Below are positions 7,345 to 14,998 of a DNA stretch of 25,429 nt, in pieces. Where the stretch lies: assembly GCA_018713055.1 (NCBI GenBank), contig DVFW01000009.1:1-25429 (forward strand), read 5' to 3'. Both the position numbers and the translations under genes were made by a program. Numbering within the stretch: position 1 is the first letter of the stretch; each line of letters begins with the position of its first letter. The notes below the pieces were generated by a model. That model made no database searches. It saw only the letters and a program-made list of their open reading frames with translations, and was not told the DNA's origin. This DNA comes from Scatavimonas merdigallinarum (GTDB taxonomy: Bacteria > Bacillota > Clostridia > Oscillospirales > Acutalibacteraceae).

Positions 7345-7548
7345 TTATTTGTTTGCAAGATGCGCATTGATCCGGTTTACAAGGTCGTCGGCGTCCACGC
7401 CGTGTACCATACAGGCCTCTTCCAGTGTTTCTCCCCTTGCGGAAGGACATCCCAGGCAATGCATTCCCATTTCTAGAAAAAAAGGTGCGGTTGTCTGGTC
7501 CAGGTCAAGAATATCGCCTATAATTGTTTGTTTTGTAATCTGTGCCAT
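7345..7548 (-). CDS. DUF1858 domain protein (hybrid-cluster-protein-associated redox disulfide type)
   Basis: A 67-residue single-domain protein. It begins with ITKQTIIGDILDLDQTTAPFF and has the pair of cysteines in MHCLGCPSA (CxxC), followed by ETLEEACMVHG, the hallmark of small DUF1858 proteins that are often found beside hybrid cluster proteins or redox enzymes. The CxxC could act as a thiol switch or metal site; its partner is not known here. It has its own promoter (7604-7632), a strong binding site CGGAGG and its own terminator, so it appears to be monocistronic. Its two flanking genes are translation-related, with no obvious functional link. Confidence 0.9.
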   Translation of the reverse strand: MAQITKQTIIGDILDLDQTTAPFFLEMGMHCLGCPSARGETLEEACMVHGVDADDLVNRINAHLANK

Positions 7549-7577
7549 TATTTTAACCTCCGTAATTTTATTTGTGA

Positions 7578-7632
7578 CAGCGTTTGAATTTTACGCTGCT
7601 TTGATTATAGAACATAAAACGCCAAAAAGCAA
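7578..7632 (-). promoter_or_regulatory. Sigma-A promoter of the DUF1858 gene with a hairpin at the transcript start
   Basis: On the minus strand TTGCTT (7627-7632) and TATAAT (7604-7609) are 17 bases apart. Immediately downstream CAGCGT (7578-7583) and ACGCTG (7593-7598) form a perfect 6-bp inverted repeat covering the expected start site. It may be an operator, or a stabilising stem at the 5' end of the mRNA. Confidence 0.6.
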
Positions 7633-7656
7633 CAGCTGTAAGCAAGCCGAAGCCGG

Positions 7657-9420
7657 TTATCCCTGCCCATGCTGCATTTGTACGCTTTGTGGGATGCACG
7701 GCGCGACATAAAGCGTTTTATTGTTTTTATAAATAACCATACCCGGTTTGGCGCCGGATGGTTTGCTTACATACCGGATTTGAGTGTAGTCTACGGGAAC
7801 CTGGGCGCCGTCCCTGGCTCTGCTGTGGAACGCGGCAAGCTGTGCCGCTTCTAAAAGCGTCTGTTCATCCGGCGTGCGGGTCTCTGTTACAATCACCGTA
7901 TGGGAGCCGGGGATATTTTTTGTGTGCAGCCATATGTCGTTGTTGCCTGCCGTTTTCAGGGTAAGGGCATCGTTTTGCCGGTTGTTCCTCCCAACCAAAA
8001 TTTGAAACCCGCCGGAAGAAACAAAACAAAGCGGCGGCAGCGCGGCTGTTTTCTGTTTTTCTTTGCTGCGCCGGATGTACCCTTGCTCCATAAGCTCCTG
8101 CCGGATCTCTGCAAGCTCGCGTTCTGCGTTTGCCCGGCTGAGCGCCTCAAAGACGGTATCTATATACTGCAGTTCCTGTTGCGCTTTTTCAATCTGCACC
8201 TGCAATATCTGCTCAGCTGTTTTTGCCCTGCGGTAGTCTTTATAATATTTCTGTGCATTTTGCGCAGGGGAAAGGGCGGGGTTGAGTTTTACGCGCAACG
8301 TGCTTCCCTGCTCGCCATAAAAATTTTCCAGTTCTGCAAAGGGAGCGCCCTTTTCTATTTTATAAAGGTTTGCCTGAATGAGATCGCCGTAAATACGCAG
8401 GGTTTCACGGTCTGCGCATTGGGAAAGCTCTGCCTTTTGTGCGTTGATTTTTCTTGCAAGGCGGTCAGAGGCGTTTGTTAGAACTTTTAACAAATCCTGC
8501 GCCTTTGTGCGCATGCGCTCGGCCCGGTCGCGTTCGTAGTAAAAGCTGTCAAGCAGTTGGGAAAAACTTTCGTAGCGCTTTATGCTGGCCGCCGTACCGT
8601 ACTGGACGATATTCATAAAGGAAAAATCCAGCGGCTTGCCGTCGGGCCGGTTGACCATATAGGGAGCGCCGCTTGTATTTTGAACAGATTGCACAGTCCT
8701 GGACAGGAAAAACTGCAGCCTTTGCCTGTGTTCCGGCATCATGGATTGCACGGCAGGGTCTGTGCCGCGGCAGGAGAGATGGGCAAGCTCCCGGCATACA
8801 ATAGGAGAAAGGCCCTGAATATGGTTTAACAGTGCGCGGCTTAACGGAAGGGCGTTTTCCTGTTGGTAAATATGCGCGAGGATGTCTTGTATATCGGTCT
8901 GCAAAAAGCAGAACTTGTTCTGTGCAGGCGGCATTTGATAAGGAATGCCCGGAAGAACCAGCCGTTGTGACGACATTGTCATGTCGACGCGCTTTAACGC
9001 GTCAATAATTTTACCGTCTTCTTCCGTTAAAATAACGTTGCTGTATTTGCCCATGATTTCGATTACCAGCGTCAGCACAACCCGGTCGCCCAGTTCGTTT
9101 GTTGCATCAAAGTCAAAACAGAGCATTCGTTCCAGATTGGGCTGCCGGATATCTTTGAGCTTTGCGCCCGAAAGGCGTTTGCGCAAAAGCATGCACAGCA
9201 TGGGAGGCGTTTGCGGGTTTTCAGGCGCATAAGCGGTCAACGCGGCCCGGGGGGAGTTCGCGCGCGATGAAAGCAGGAGTTTGTGCGCTCCGCCTGTGCC
9301 GCGCATGGAAAGCACAATTTCTTCTTTCGCCGGCTGATAAATTTTTTCTACTCTACAATGGAGCAAAGCGCTTTTGAGTTCTGCCTTTAAATGGTGTAAA
9401 AAAGCACCGTCCAGCGCCAT
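7657..9420 (-). CDS. rqcH: NFACT family protein RqcH (ribosome quality control)
   Basis: RqcH binds stalled large ribosomal subunits and recruits alanyl-tRNA to add C-terminal alanine tails that mark the nascent chain for degradation. The older name is fibronectin-binding protein FbpA. The 587-residue protein has the NFACT-N domain (MALDGAFLHHLKAEL through about 170), a helical and coiled-coil middle (about 280-430, rich in Glu, Gln and Arg), and the NFACT-R domain with FQILVGRNNRQND and DIWLHTKNIPGSHTVI near 480-520. At positions 97-98 it has Glu-Arg, where I recall Asp-Arg in Bacillus RqcH as important for tRNA recruitment. The gene follows rlmH by 37 bases and probably belongs to the walJ-rlmH-rqcH unit. 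GGAAGG precedes ATG 9420. Confidence 0.93.
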   Translation of the reverse strand: MALDGAFLHHLKAELKSALLHCRVEKIYQPAKEEIVLSMRGTGGAHKLLLSSRANSPRAALTAYAPENPQTPPMLCMLLRKRLSGAKLKDIRQPNLERMLCFDFDATNELGDRVVLTLVIEIMGKYSNVILTEEDGKIIDALKRVDMTMSSQRLVLPGIPYQMPPAQNKFCFLQTDIQDILAHIYQQENALPLSRALLNHIQGLSPIVCRELAHLSCRGTDPAVQSMMPEHRQRLQFFLSRTVQSVQNTSGAPYMVNRPDGKPLDFSFMNIVQYGTAASIKRYESFSQLLDSFYYERDRAERMRTKAQDLLKVLTNASDRLARKINAQKAELSQCADRETLRIYGDLIQANLYKIEKGAPFAELENFYGEQGSTLRVKLNPALSPAQNAQKYYKDYRRAKTAEQILQVQIEKAQQELQYIDTVFEALSRANAERELAEIRQELMEQGYIRRSKEKQKTAALPPLCFVSSGGFQILVGRNNRQNDALTLKTAGNNDIWLHTKNIPGSHTVIVTETRTPDEQTLLEAAQLAAFHSRARDGAQVPVDYTQIRYVSKPSGAKPGMVIYKNNKTLYVAPCIPQSVQMQHGQG

Positions 9421-9457
9421 TTAAACCACCTTCCTTCTATATATTTTGTCCTTCGTT

Positions 9458-9940
9458 TTATTTATGATACTTGCCTCCCGAGGAGATTTGGAACGCGCGG
9501 TAGATTTGTTCACAAAGCATAACCCTTGCAAGCTGATGGGGAAAGGTCATGGGAGACATGGAAAGCTGCAGGTTTGCTGTCTGCTTGACTGTATCGGAAA
9601 GGCCAAAAGAGCCGCCGATGAGAAAAATAATTTTGCTTGTGCCCGCTATGGCGACGGCGTTTATTTGTTCAGATAACGCCCTGGAGGAAAGCGGCTTGCC
9701 CTCTATGCACATGGCGACAGTATATGCCTGCCGGTCCGTTTTTGCAAGGAGACGGCCGCCCTCAACCTGCAAAATTTGCTCGATCTGTGCAGGAGAGGGG
9801 CTTCGAGGAGCCTTTTCCTCGTTTACCTCTGTAATGATAAGACGGCAAAATGCACCCAGACGCTTTTGATATTCAGCGCAGGCTTGCGCCCAGTAGGCTT
9901 CTTTTAAGGAGCCTACGCAAAGAATGTGTATGGTCAGCAT
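9458..9940 (-). CDS. rlmH: 23S rRNA (pseudouridine(1915)-N3)-methyltransferase
   Basis: A SPOUT-class methyltransferase that methylates pseudouridine 1915 in helix 69 of 23S rRNA on the assembled 70S ribosome. The 160-residue length matches the family. The trefoil-knot SAM site is visible as IIFLIGGSFGLS (about 108-119), followed by LSMSPMTFPHQLARVML and the conserved end EQIYRAFQISSGGKYHK. It lies 15 bases behind the walJ-like gene and 37 bases ahead of rqcH, and all three are on the minus strand. walJ and rlmH are neighbours in many Firmicutes. Confidence 0.97.
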   Translation of the reverse strand: MLTIHILCVGSLKEAYWAQACAEYQKRLGAFCRLIITEVNEEKAPRSPSPAQIEQILQVEGGRLLAKTDRQAYTVAMCIEGKPLSSRALSEQINAVAIAGTSKIIFLIGGSFGLSDTVKQTANLQLSMSPMTFPHQLARVMLCEQIYRAFQISSGGKYHK

Positions 9941-9955
9941 AATTTGGCCTCTTTT

Positions 9956-10747
9956 TTAAAAAATAATGGTTTTTCCCTGCGTAACTTCGGGCGCGATCGT
10001 CAGTATATAGTCGCTGTCGCGACGCATACCGGCGCTTTCCAGCGCACATACGGCCGACTGCATGGCAATATTGGGAAGGTTGTTTTCGCGGCTTAAGTGG
10101 GCCAGCACCAGCCTGGTTGTACCGTGCCTGACCAGCGAGGGAAGGAATTGCGCGCACATCTCGTTGGAAAGATGCCCCCGGTCTGAAAGAATCCGGCGTT
10201 TTAAGTGATAGGGGTAGATGCCGTTGAGCAACATGCCTACGTCGTGGTTTGATTCAATTATTACGCAGTCGCACCCCAAAACGGCATGTTTAACAGCTTC
10301 TGTTAAAACACCGGTGTCTGTTGCAACGGCAGCCTTCCTTCCGTCGCCGGTGGTAACGACAAAGCCGGTACTTTCTTTTGCGTCATGCGATGTTTGGAAA
10401 GGCCGGATCAGCATATCGCCGGCCTGTACGCCGCTGCCTTCGACCATGTGGCTTTTAAACTGCCCGTTTAGGACACCCTGGGCGCTTAGTGCTTCAAGCG
10501 TGCCGGGGGAGGCATACACATCCATATGGTAACGGGAAGCAAGCACGCGCAGCCCCTGTATATGGTCGGAATGCTCATGTGTAATGAAAATGCCTTTTAC
10601 AAGGCGGATATCCAGTTCGTTTTGTGCCATGGCAGCTTCAATTTGTCTGGCGCTGCGGCCTGCGTCTACCAAAATGCCGCCGCTGCCGCTGCCTATGTAG
10701 TAACAATTGCCTTTGCTGCCTGAAAACAGTGGGCATAAACGTGCCAT
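9956..10747 (-). CDS. MBL-fold metallo-hydrolase, WalJ/YycJ type
   Basis: A 263-residue metallo-beta-lactamase-fold hydrolase. The Zn motif HxHxDH is FITHEHSDHIQGL (about 54-66), with further ligands in QTSHDAKESTG, VATDTG and SNHD. The start LCPLFSGSKGNCYYIG is typical of the YycJ/WalJ group, which has been proposed to act as an exonuclease or in coordinating division with replication. I start it at ATG 10747 (MARLCPLF), where AAAGGAG lies upstream; the frame is open to 10813, but that part overlaps the murA terminator. It probably heads the walJ-rlmH-rqcH unit. No walRK two-component genes are near, so a link to WalRK is not supported here. Confidence 0.88.
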   Translation of the reverse strand: MARLCPLFSGSKGNCYYIGSGSGGILVDAGRSARQIEAAMAQNELDIRLVKGIFITHEHSDHIQGLRVLASRYHMDVYASPGTLEALSAQGVLNGQFKSHMVEGSGVQAGDMLIRPFQTSHDAKESTGFVVTTGDGRKAAVATDTGVLTEAVKHAVLGCDCVIIESNHDVGMLLNGIYPYHLKRRILSDRGHLSNEMCAQFLPSLVRHGTTRLVLAHLSRENNLPNIAMQSAVCALESAGMRRDSDYILTIAPEVTQGKTIIF

Positions 10748-10792
10748 ATAAAAAAGCGCTCCTTTAAGAATTTTAGCATTCTTTTTGTATAT

Positions 10793-10826
10793 ATGAAAAA
10801 AGAAGGCAGACAAAACTGTCCGCCTT
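10793..10826 (-). terminator. Intrinsic terminator of murA
   Basis: AAGGCAGAC (10803-10811) and GTCCGCCTT (10818-10826) form a stem with one mismatch. On the minus strand the hairpin is followed by CTTTTTTC. It lies about 40 bases behind the murA stop. Confidence 0.8.
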
Positions 10827-10864
10827 TCCTTCCTTTTTGATCGTCATCCGCGTCTGGTGAGCAA

Positions 10865-12151
10865 TTAAGCCGTTACAATGTGCGTGGTAGTTTGTGTACG
10901 CTCTTTTTTGATGTCTGCGCCAAGCCCCCTAAATTTATTGACAATATCTTCATAGCCGCGCTCTATGTGGACAATGTTTTCAATTTCTGTGGTACCACTT
11001 GCGCAAAGGCCGGCAATAATCATAGCCGCGCCGGCCCGCAGGTCGGTTGCCTTTACAGGCGCGGCGATCAGCTCCTCCACGCCCTCAATAATGGCAAGCC
11101 TGCCGTCGACAGAAATTTGCGCGCCCATCCTGCAAAGCTCACTGACATAGCGGAAACGGTTATCCCATACATTCTCGCTAATGATGCTGGTTCCGTTGGA
11201 AATTGACAAAAGCGCCGCAAACTGCGGCTGCATATCGGTAGGAAAGCCGGGATGCGGCATCGTTTTTATATTGCAGCGTGAAAGGCGTCCGCTGCTCTTT
11301 ACATGAACGGCCTCGTCATATTCCGTAACCTGCGCGCCCATTTCGCGCAGCTTTGCAGAAATGGACTCTAAATGCTTGGGAATGACATTTTTAACCAGTA
11401 CGCTGCCGTTCGTGGCAGCAGCGGCGACCATGTAGGTGCCTGCTTCGATCTGGTCGGGGATAATAGAATAAGCTGTGCCGTGCAGATGCTGCACACCTCT
11501 GATTTTGATGACATCTGTACCTGCGCCGCGGATATCCGCACCCATGGAGTTTAAAAAATTTGCAAGGTCGACAACGTGCGGTTCCTTAGCGGCGTTTTCC
11601 AGCACGGTCATACCCTGCGCCTTTACAGCCGCAAGCATGATGTTCATGGTTGCACCCACAGAAACGACATCCAAATAGATGTGCGCTCCCACAAGCTGTT
11701 CGGCGCTTACACTAATAACCGCGCCGTTGATCAGTTCGTGCCTGACGCCCAGAGCAGCAAAGCCTTTTAAATGCTGGTCGACAGGGCGAACGCCAAAATC
11801 GCACCCGCCCGGCATGGCAACCTGCGCCTGGTTAAATTTTCCAAGGAGTGCACCTAAAAGATAATAAGAGGCCCGCATGCCCTTGACCTGCTCGTAGGTT
11901 GCAATAGAGGTGCGTATACTGGTGGGGTCTATTTCCAAAGTGGATTTGTTAATTCTTTTGATTCTGGCGCCAATTTCCGCCAGAATATTTGCAATAAAGG
12001 TCACGTCGCTGATGTTTGGTATATTTTCAATGCGGCAGGGTTCATCGGCGAGAATAACGGCCGGAATAATGGCAACAGCCGCATTCTTTGCCCCGCTTAC
12101 GGTAACTTCCCCTTTTAGGGGAAGACCGCCGTTGATCACAAATTTATCCAA
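10865..12151 (-). CDS. murA: UDP-N-acetylglucosamine 1-carboxyvinyltransferase
   Basis: Transfers enolpyruvate from PEP to UDP-GlcNAc, the first committed step of peptidoglycan synthesis; it is the target of fosfomycin. The 428-residue protein has the catalytic Cys117 in AMPGGCDFGVRPVD (so fosfomycin sensitivity is expected) and K22-N23 in VSGAKNA. I place the start at a TTG (12149-12151), giving MDKFVINGGLPL, the typical MurA beginning; GGGAG lies 8-10 bases upstream. A GTG three codons upstream (12158-12160) is in frame, but it abuts the ribosome binding site. Many Firmicutes have two MurA paralogues, and which one this is cannot be told. It has its own promoter, a structured leader and its own terminator. 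Confidence 0.95.
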   Translation of the reverse strand: MDKFVINGGLPLKGEVTVSGAKNAAVAIIPAVILADEPCRIENIPNISDVTFIANILAEIGARIKRINKSTLEIDPTSIRTSIATYEQVKGMRASYYLLGALLGKFNQAQVAMPGGCDFGVRPVDQHLKGFAALGVRHELINGAVISVSAEQLVGAHIYLDVVSVGATMNIMLAAVKAQGMTVLENAAKEPHVVDLANFLNSMGADIRGAGTDVIKIRGVQHLHGTAYSIIPDQIEAGTYMVAAAATNGSVLVKNVIPKHLESISAKLREMGAQVTEYDEAVHVKSSGRLSRCNIKTMPHPGFPTDMQPQFAALLSISNGTSIISENVWDNRFRYVSELCRMGAQISVDGRLAIIEGVEELIAAPVKATDLRAGAAMIIAGLCASGTTEIENIVHIERGYEDIVNKFRGLGADIKKERTQTTTHIVTA

Positions 12152-12180
12152 GTGTGGCACACTCCCATATCGTTTTTCAG

Positions 12181-12258
12181 TTGCGCCGTTTTATGTACCA
12201 ACGGTGCAATCCACCTATGTATAAAAATTCCGGAACCAGTCCGGAATTTGTCGGAATT
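12181..12258 (-). promoter_or_regulatory. Structured leader of murA with a terminator-like hairpin (candidate attenuator)
   Basis: Two perfect or near-perfect 10-bp stems lie between the promoter and the gene. In minus-strand order the first pairs 12240-12249 with 12225-12234 (AAATTCCGGA/TCCGGAATTT, loop 5) and runs into TTTTT, like an intrinsic terminator. The second pairs 12200-12209 with 12181-12190 (loop 9) and ends about 20 bases before the binding site. An upstream AATTCCG (12252-12258) could pair with the second arm of the first hairpin and so compete with it. No known riboswitch or T-box motif is recognised. Confidence 0.5.
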
Positions 12259-12345
12259 CAAAACCTGCGAATTTGTTTTTTGTTCGATATAATCAAACAT
12301 ATGGTTGTTTGCTGTTGCAACATTACCAAAAAAACACTACTTGCA

Positions 12346-12374
12346 ATAATAATACAATTCCATATTCTTGTCAA
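12346..12374 (-). promoter_or_regulatory. Sigma-A promoter of murA
   Basis: On the minus strand TTGACA (12369-12374) and TATTAT (12346-12351) are separated by 17 bases. The leader to the TTG start would be close to 190 bases. Between this promoter and the end of comM (12375-12488) nothing else is recognised, and no comM terminator was found. Confidence 0.75.
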
Positions 12375-12488
12375 CCGAAAATCGTGTTCGTAACATCATT
12401 TTAACCAATTTTGTAATTATTTACACAAAAGTGCGGCGCAATCGTACAGGTTTCTTTTATATGGCGCGAAAAACGGAATTTGGTTTGC

Positions 12489-14015
12489 TCATACCGTACT
12501 CCAGTATTTCCGGTCGAGACTTCTGTACTGGATTGCCTCTGCAATGTGTGCAGAGTGAATTACCTGGCTTTGTTCGAGATCTGCGATGGTGCGCGACACC
12601 TTTAGCACGCGGTCGTAAGCGCGTGCGGAAAAGCCCAGCCTGTCAAAAGCGTTCTTTAACAGCAGCTCGGCCTTGGCATCCATAGGACAGCAGCGTTGCA
12701 GCATGGCGGGGCTTAAATGTGCGTTACATGTAATTTTGCTGCCTTTGTACCGTGCGCGCTGAATTTCTCTTGCACGATTTACGCGCGCCTGCACCTGCTG
12801 AGAGCTTTCTTCACAACCGTCTTTTGCCAATTCTTCGAACTGGACGGGAGGAACCTCTATGTGCAGGTCCAACCGATCCAGCAGCGGGCCTGACACGCGC
12901 GAAAGATAACGTGCTACGGCGCCGGGCGTGCAGGAGCATTTGCGTGTGGGATGGCCAAAATAGCCGCATGGGCAGGGGTTCATAGCGGCAACCAGCATGA
13001 CGCGGCAGGGATAAGAAACACTACCGCTGACTCTGGATATGGTTACAACGCCTTCCTCTACCGGCTGGCGCAGAACCTCAAGTGTACTGCGCGAAAATTC
13101 CGGTAGTTCATCTAAAAAAAGCACGCCGTTATGCGCCAGCGAAAGCTCGCCGGGCTTTGGTATTGCGCCGCCGCCGGAAAGGCCCGCCGCCGAAACCGTA
13201 TGGTGCGGGCTGCGAAACGGCCGGCTGCGTACAAGCTGCCCGTTTTTTAATACGCCGGCGATAGAATGGATTTTTGTTGTTTCTATGGTTTCGTCAAAAC
13301 GCATGTCTGGCAAAATGGAAGGCAGGCGCTTGGCGAGCATGCTTTTACCGGAACCGGGCGGGCCGACCAGTAAAATGTTGTGGCCGCCTGCGGCGGCGAC
13401 CTCCATAGCGCGCTTTGCCTCATACTGGCCTTTTACCTGGGAAAAATCCAGCAGAGCCGGAGGCTGTAAAACAGGCTCGGCAGTAAGGCGGGCGGGCGTT
13501 ATTTCTTGCTTGCCGCTTAAATGTAGAAGCAACTGCCTGAGATTCTGTACAGGATAAATGCAAAGGCCCTGTACAACGGCGCCTTCCTGCGCGTTTGCGT
13601 AGGGGACGAACAATTTTTTAATCCCCGACTGCTTTGCGTGGATGGCCATAGGCAGTATGCCGTTTATCCGCCGGATTTCCCCGCTTAGAGACAGTTCGCC
13701 GATCAGGGCGGCGTCATTTGGCAGCGGTGCGATCTGCCCTGTTGCCTGCAGCAAAGCGGCAAGAATGGGCAAATCGTATAAGGGGCCTTCCTTACGAATA
13801 TCCGCCGGCGCAAGGTTGATGGTGATCCTGCCTAAAGGAAAGGTAAACCCGCAGTTTTTCAGTGCGGCGCGCACCCGGTCGCGTGATTCTTTCACGGCGG
13901 CATCGGGCAGTCCGACAATATCAAATGCGGCCATCCCGTTTGACAGATCTGCTTCTACCTCTACTAAAAAAGCGTCCAGCCCAAAAAGCCCAAGGCTGTT
14001 GCAATGTACTACCAT
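12489..14015 (-). CDS. YifB/ComM family Mg-chelatase-like AAA+ ATPase
   Basis: A 508-residue AAA+ ATPase. In Gram-negative competence ComM is a hexameric helicase that extends heteroduplex during recombination; in Firmicutes the role of the homologue is less clear. Domains: an N-terminal Lon-protease-like ChlI domain (about 1-170, SLGLFGLDAFLVEVEADLSN), Walker A GPPGSGKS (218-225), Walker B GVLFLDE (297-303), the motif NPCPCGYFGHPTRKCSC with a Cys cluster, the arginine-finger region DRLDLHIEV, and a C-terminal Mg_chelatase domain ending in QYRSLDRKYW. I start it at ATG 14015 (MVVHCNSLGLFG), where AAAGGAAG precedes at 7 bases; the frame upstream to 14111 has no family similarity. In many Clostridia it lies beside dprA, which is not the case here. 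Confidence 0.93.
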   Translation of the reverse strand: MVVHCNSLGLFGLDAFLVEVEADLSNGMAAFDIVGLPDAAVKESRDRVRAALKNCGFTFPLGRITINLAPADIRKEGPLYDLPILAALLQATGQIAPLPNDAALIGELSLSGEIRRINGILPMAIHAKQSGIKKLFVPYANAQEGAVVQGLCIYPVQNLRQLLLHLSGKQEITPARLTAEPVLQPPALLDFSQVKGQYEAKRAMEVAAAGGHNILLVGPPGSGKSMLAKRLPSILPDMRFDETIETTKIHSIAGVLKNGQLVRSRPFRSPHHTVSAAGLSGGGAIPKPGELSLAHNGVLFLDELPEFSRSTLEVLRQPVEEGVVTISRVSGSVSYPCRVMLVAAMNPCPCGYFGHPTRKCSCTPGAVARYLSRVSGPLLDRLDLHIEVPPVQFEELAKDGCEESSQQVQARVNRAREIQRARYKGSKITCNAHLSPAMLQRCCPMDAKAELLLKNAFDRLGFSARAYDRVLKVSRTIADLEQSQVIHSAHIAEAIQYRSLDRKYWSTV

Positions 14016-14070
14016 ATTGCCACTTCCTTTTACAATGCGTATAATACATGAACGTATTCTACCATAACGC

Positions 14071-14110
14071 ATACAAACAAAATAAAATATGTTTGTATTC
14101 TTCACAAACA
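14071..14110. repeat. Palindrome plus direct repeat between comM and the sigma factor gene
   Basis: ATACAAACA (14071-14079) and TGTTTGTAT (14090-14098) form a 9-bp perfect inverted repeat with a 10-base spacer. A third copy of the core, ACAAACA, follows at 14104-14110. It lies upstream of comM on the minus strand and about 120 bases upstream of the sigma factor promoter. Three copies suggest a binding site for a dimeric regulator. No comM promoter with good -35 and -10 boxes was found. Confidence 0.4.
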
Positions 14111-14227
14111 TTATTAAAAAAAGTACAAAAGGGCATGCAAAGCCTGCTTTTACGACAGGAATGTGTAGATTGTATCTAAAAATTTAACACATCTTTTTAT
14201 AATTTTACGAGGAATAGAAAAAAGTAT

Positions 14228-14256
14228 TTGACTTATTTTTAGAAATGCAGTACAAT
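14228..14256 (+). promoter_or_regulatory. Sigma-A promoter of the SigH-like gene
   Basis: TTGACT (14228-14233) and TACAAT (14251-14256) are 17 bases apart. The leader to ATG 14298 would be about 35 bases. Confidence 0.75.
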
Positions 14257-14297
14257 ATCCATTACACGGGCAAAAGGATCGGCGGCGGGGTAATTTT

Positions 14298-14885
14298 ATG
14301 GGCAAAACATGGGCGGATAAGCATATGGACAACTATTCTGACGACCGCCTGATTGCATTGATCCGCAGCGGCGATGGAAATGCGTTTAATACGCTGGCAG
14401 AGCGTTATCTTTCGGTGATCCGGGCGAAGGCTTCTGTATATCGCGGAGCAAAAACCGAGCTGGAGGACTTTATCCAGGAGGGGTTTATTTCTTTTATTCA
14501 TGCGGTAAAGAGTTTTGACAGTACGGCAGGCGCTTCTTTTTCTACTTATGTAGGGGTTTGTATTCAGCGGCGTTTTCTGTCTGTTTATAAAAGCGAGAAG
14601 AGGGCAAAAGATATTCCGCGGGAATGCCTTGTGCCGTTGTCTGACAGCAGTTTGCAGCCGGATGGCAGGATGTCCCGTGATCCGGAGCAGGAGCTAATTG
14701 ACGCGGAAAGCTATCAGGCTGTGATGCGGCATATTAAAAGTGTGCTTTCCCCTTTTGAGCTGCAGGTGCTTTCCTACTATTTAAGCGGACACACCTATGC
14801 GCATACGGCGAAAGCTTTGGGTACGCACCCCAAAGCGGTAGACAATGCTTTACAGAGAATAAGAAAAAAACTCAGAAGCGTTTAA
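14298..14885 (+). CDS. RNA polymerase sigma factor, SigH-like (sigma-70 family)
   Basis: A 195-residue alternative sigma factor. Region 2 begins with DDRLIALIRSGDGNAFNTL and includes ELEDFIQEGFISFIHAVKSF and SFSTYVGVCIQRRFLSVYKS (about 20-105, core binding and -10 recognition). Region 4 has LSPFELQVLSYYLSGHTYAHTAK and ends in KAVDNALQRIRKKL, which is very like the end of Bacillus SigH (KSIDNALQRVKRKL). No extended region 1 or 3 is present. SigH proper controls entry into sporulation and competence in Bacilli; whether this is the orthologue or a paralogue is open, because the usual neighbours (rpmG, secE, nusG) are absent. ATG 14298 is preceded by a G-rich site (GCGGGG); ATG 14325 is a possible later start. 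The upstream palindromes may act on it. Confidence 0.9.
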   Translation: MGKTWADKHMDNYSDDRLIALIRSGDGNAFNTLAERYLSVIRAKASVYRGAKTELEDFIQEGFISFIHAVKSFDSTAGASFSTYVGVCIQRRFLSVYKSEKRAKDIPRECLVPLSDSSLQPDGRMSRDPEQELIDAESYQAVMRHIKSVLSPFELQVLSYYLSGHTYAHTAKALGTHPKAVDNALQRIRKKLRSV

Positions 14886-14998
14886 AATTGAATATGTCCC
14901 ATGTAGCTTATTCCAGAAGAGCGTTGTTTAACAAAGGCGGCGGTGCAAATCCGCCCGGGGGCGAAAAATTTATTTAATCCAAAGCGAGGTAAAATCAC

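Noticed and set aside
14936..14962. A GGCGG-TGCAAAT-CCGCC hairpin that looks like a tRNA T-arm (14939-14955).
   Set aside because: No matching acceptor stem, D-arm or anticodon arm is found around it; the following CGGGGGC has no 5' partner. Treated as a chance hairpin between two genes.
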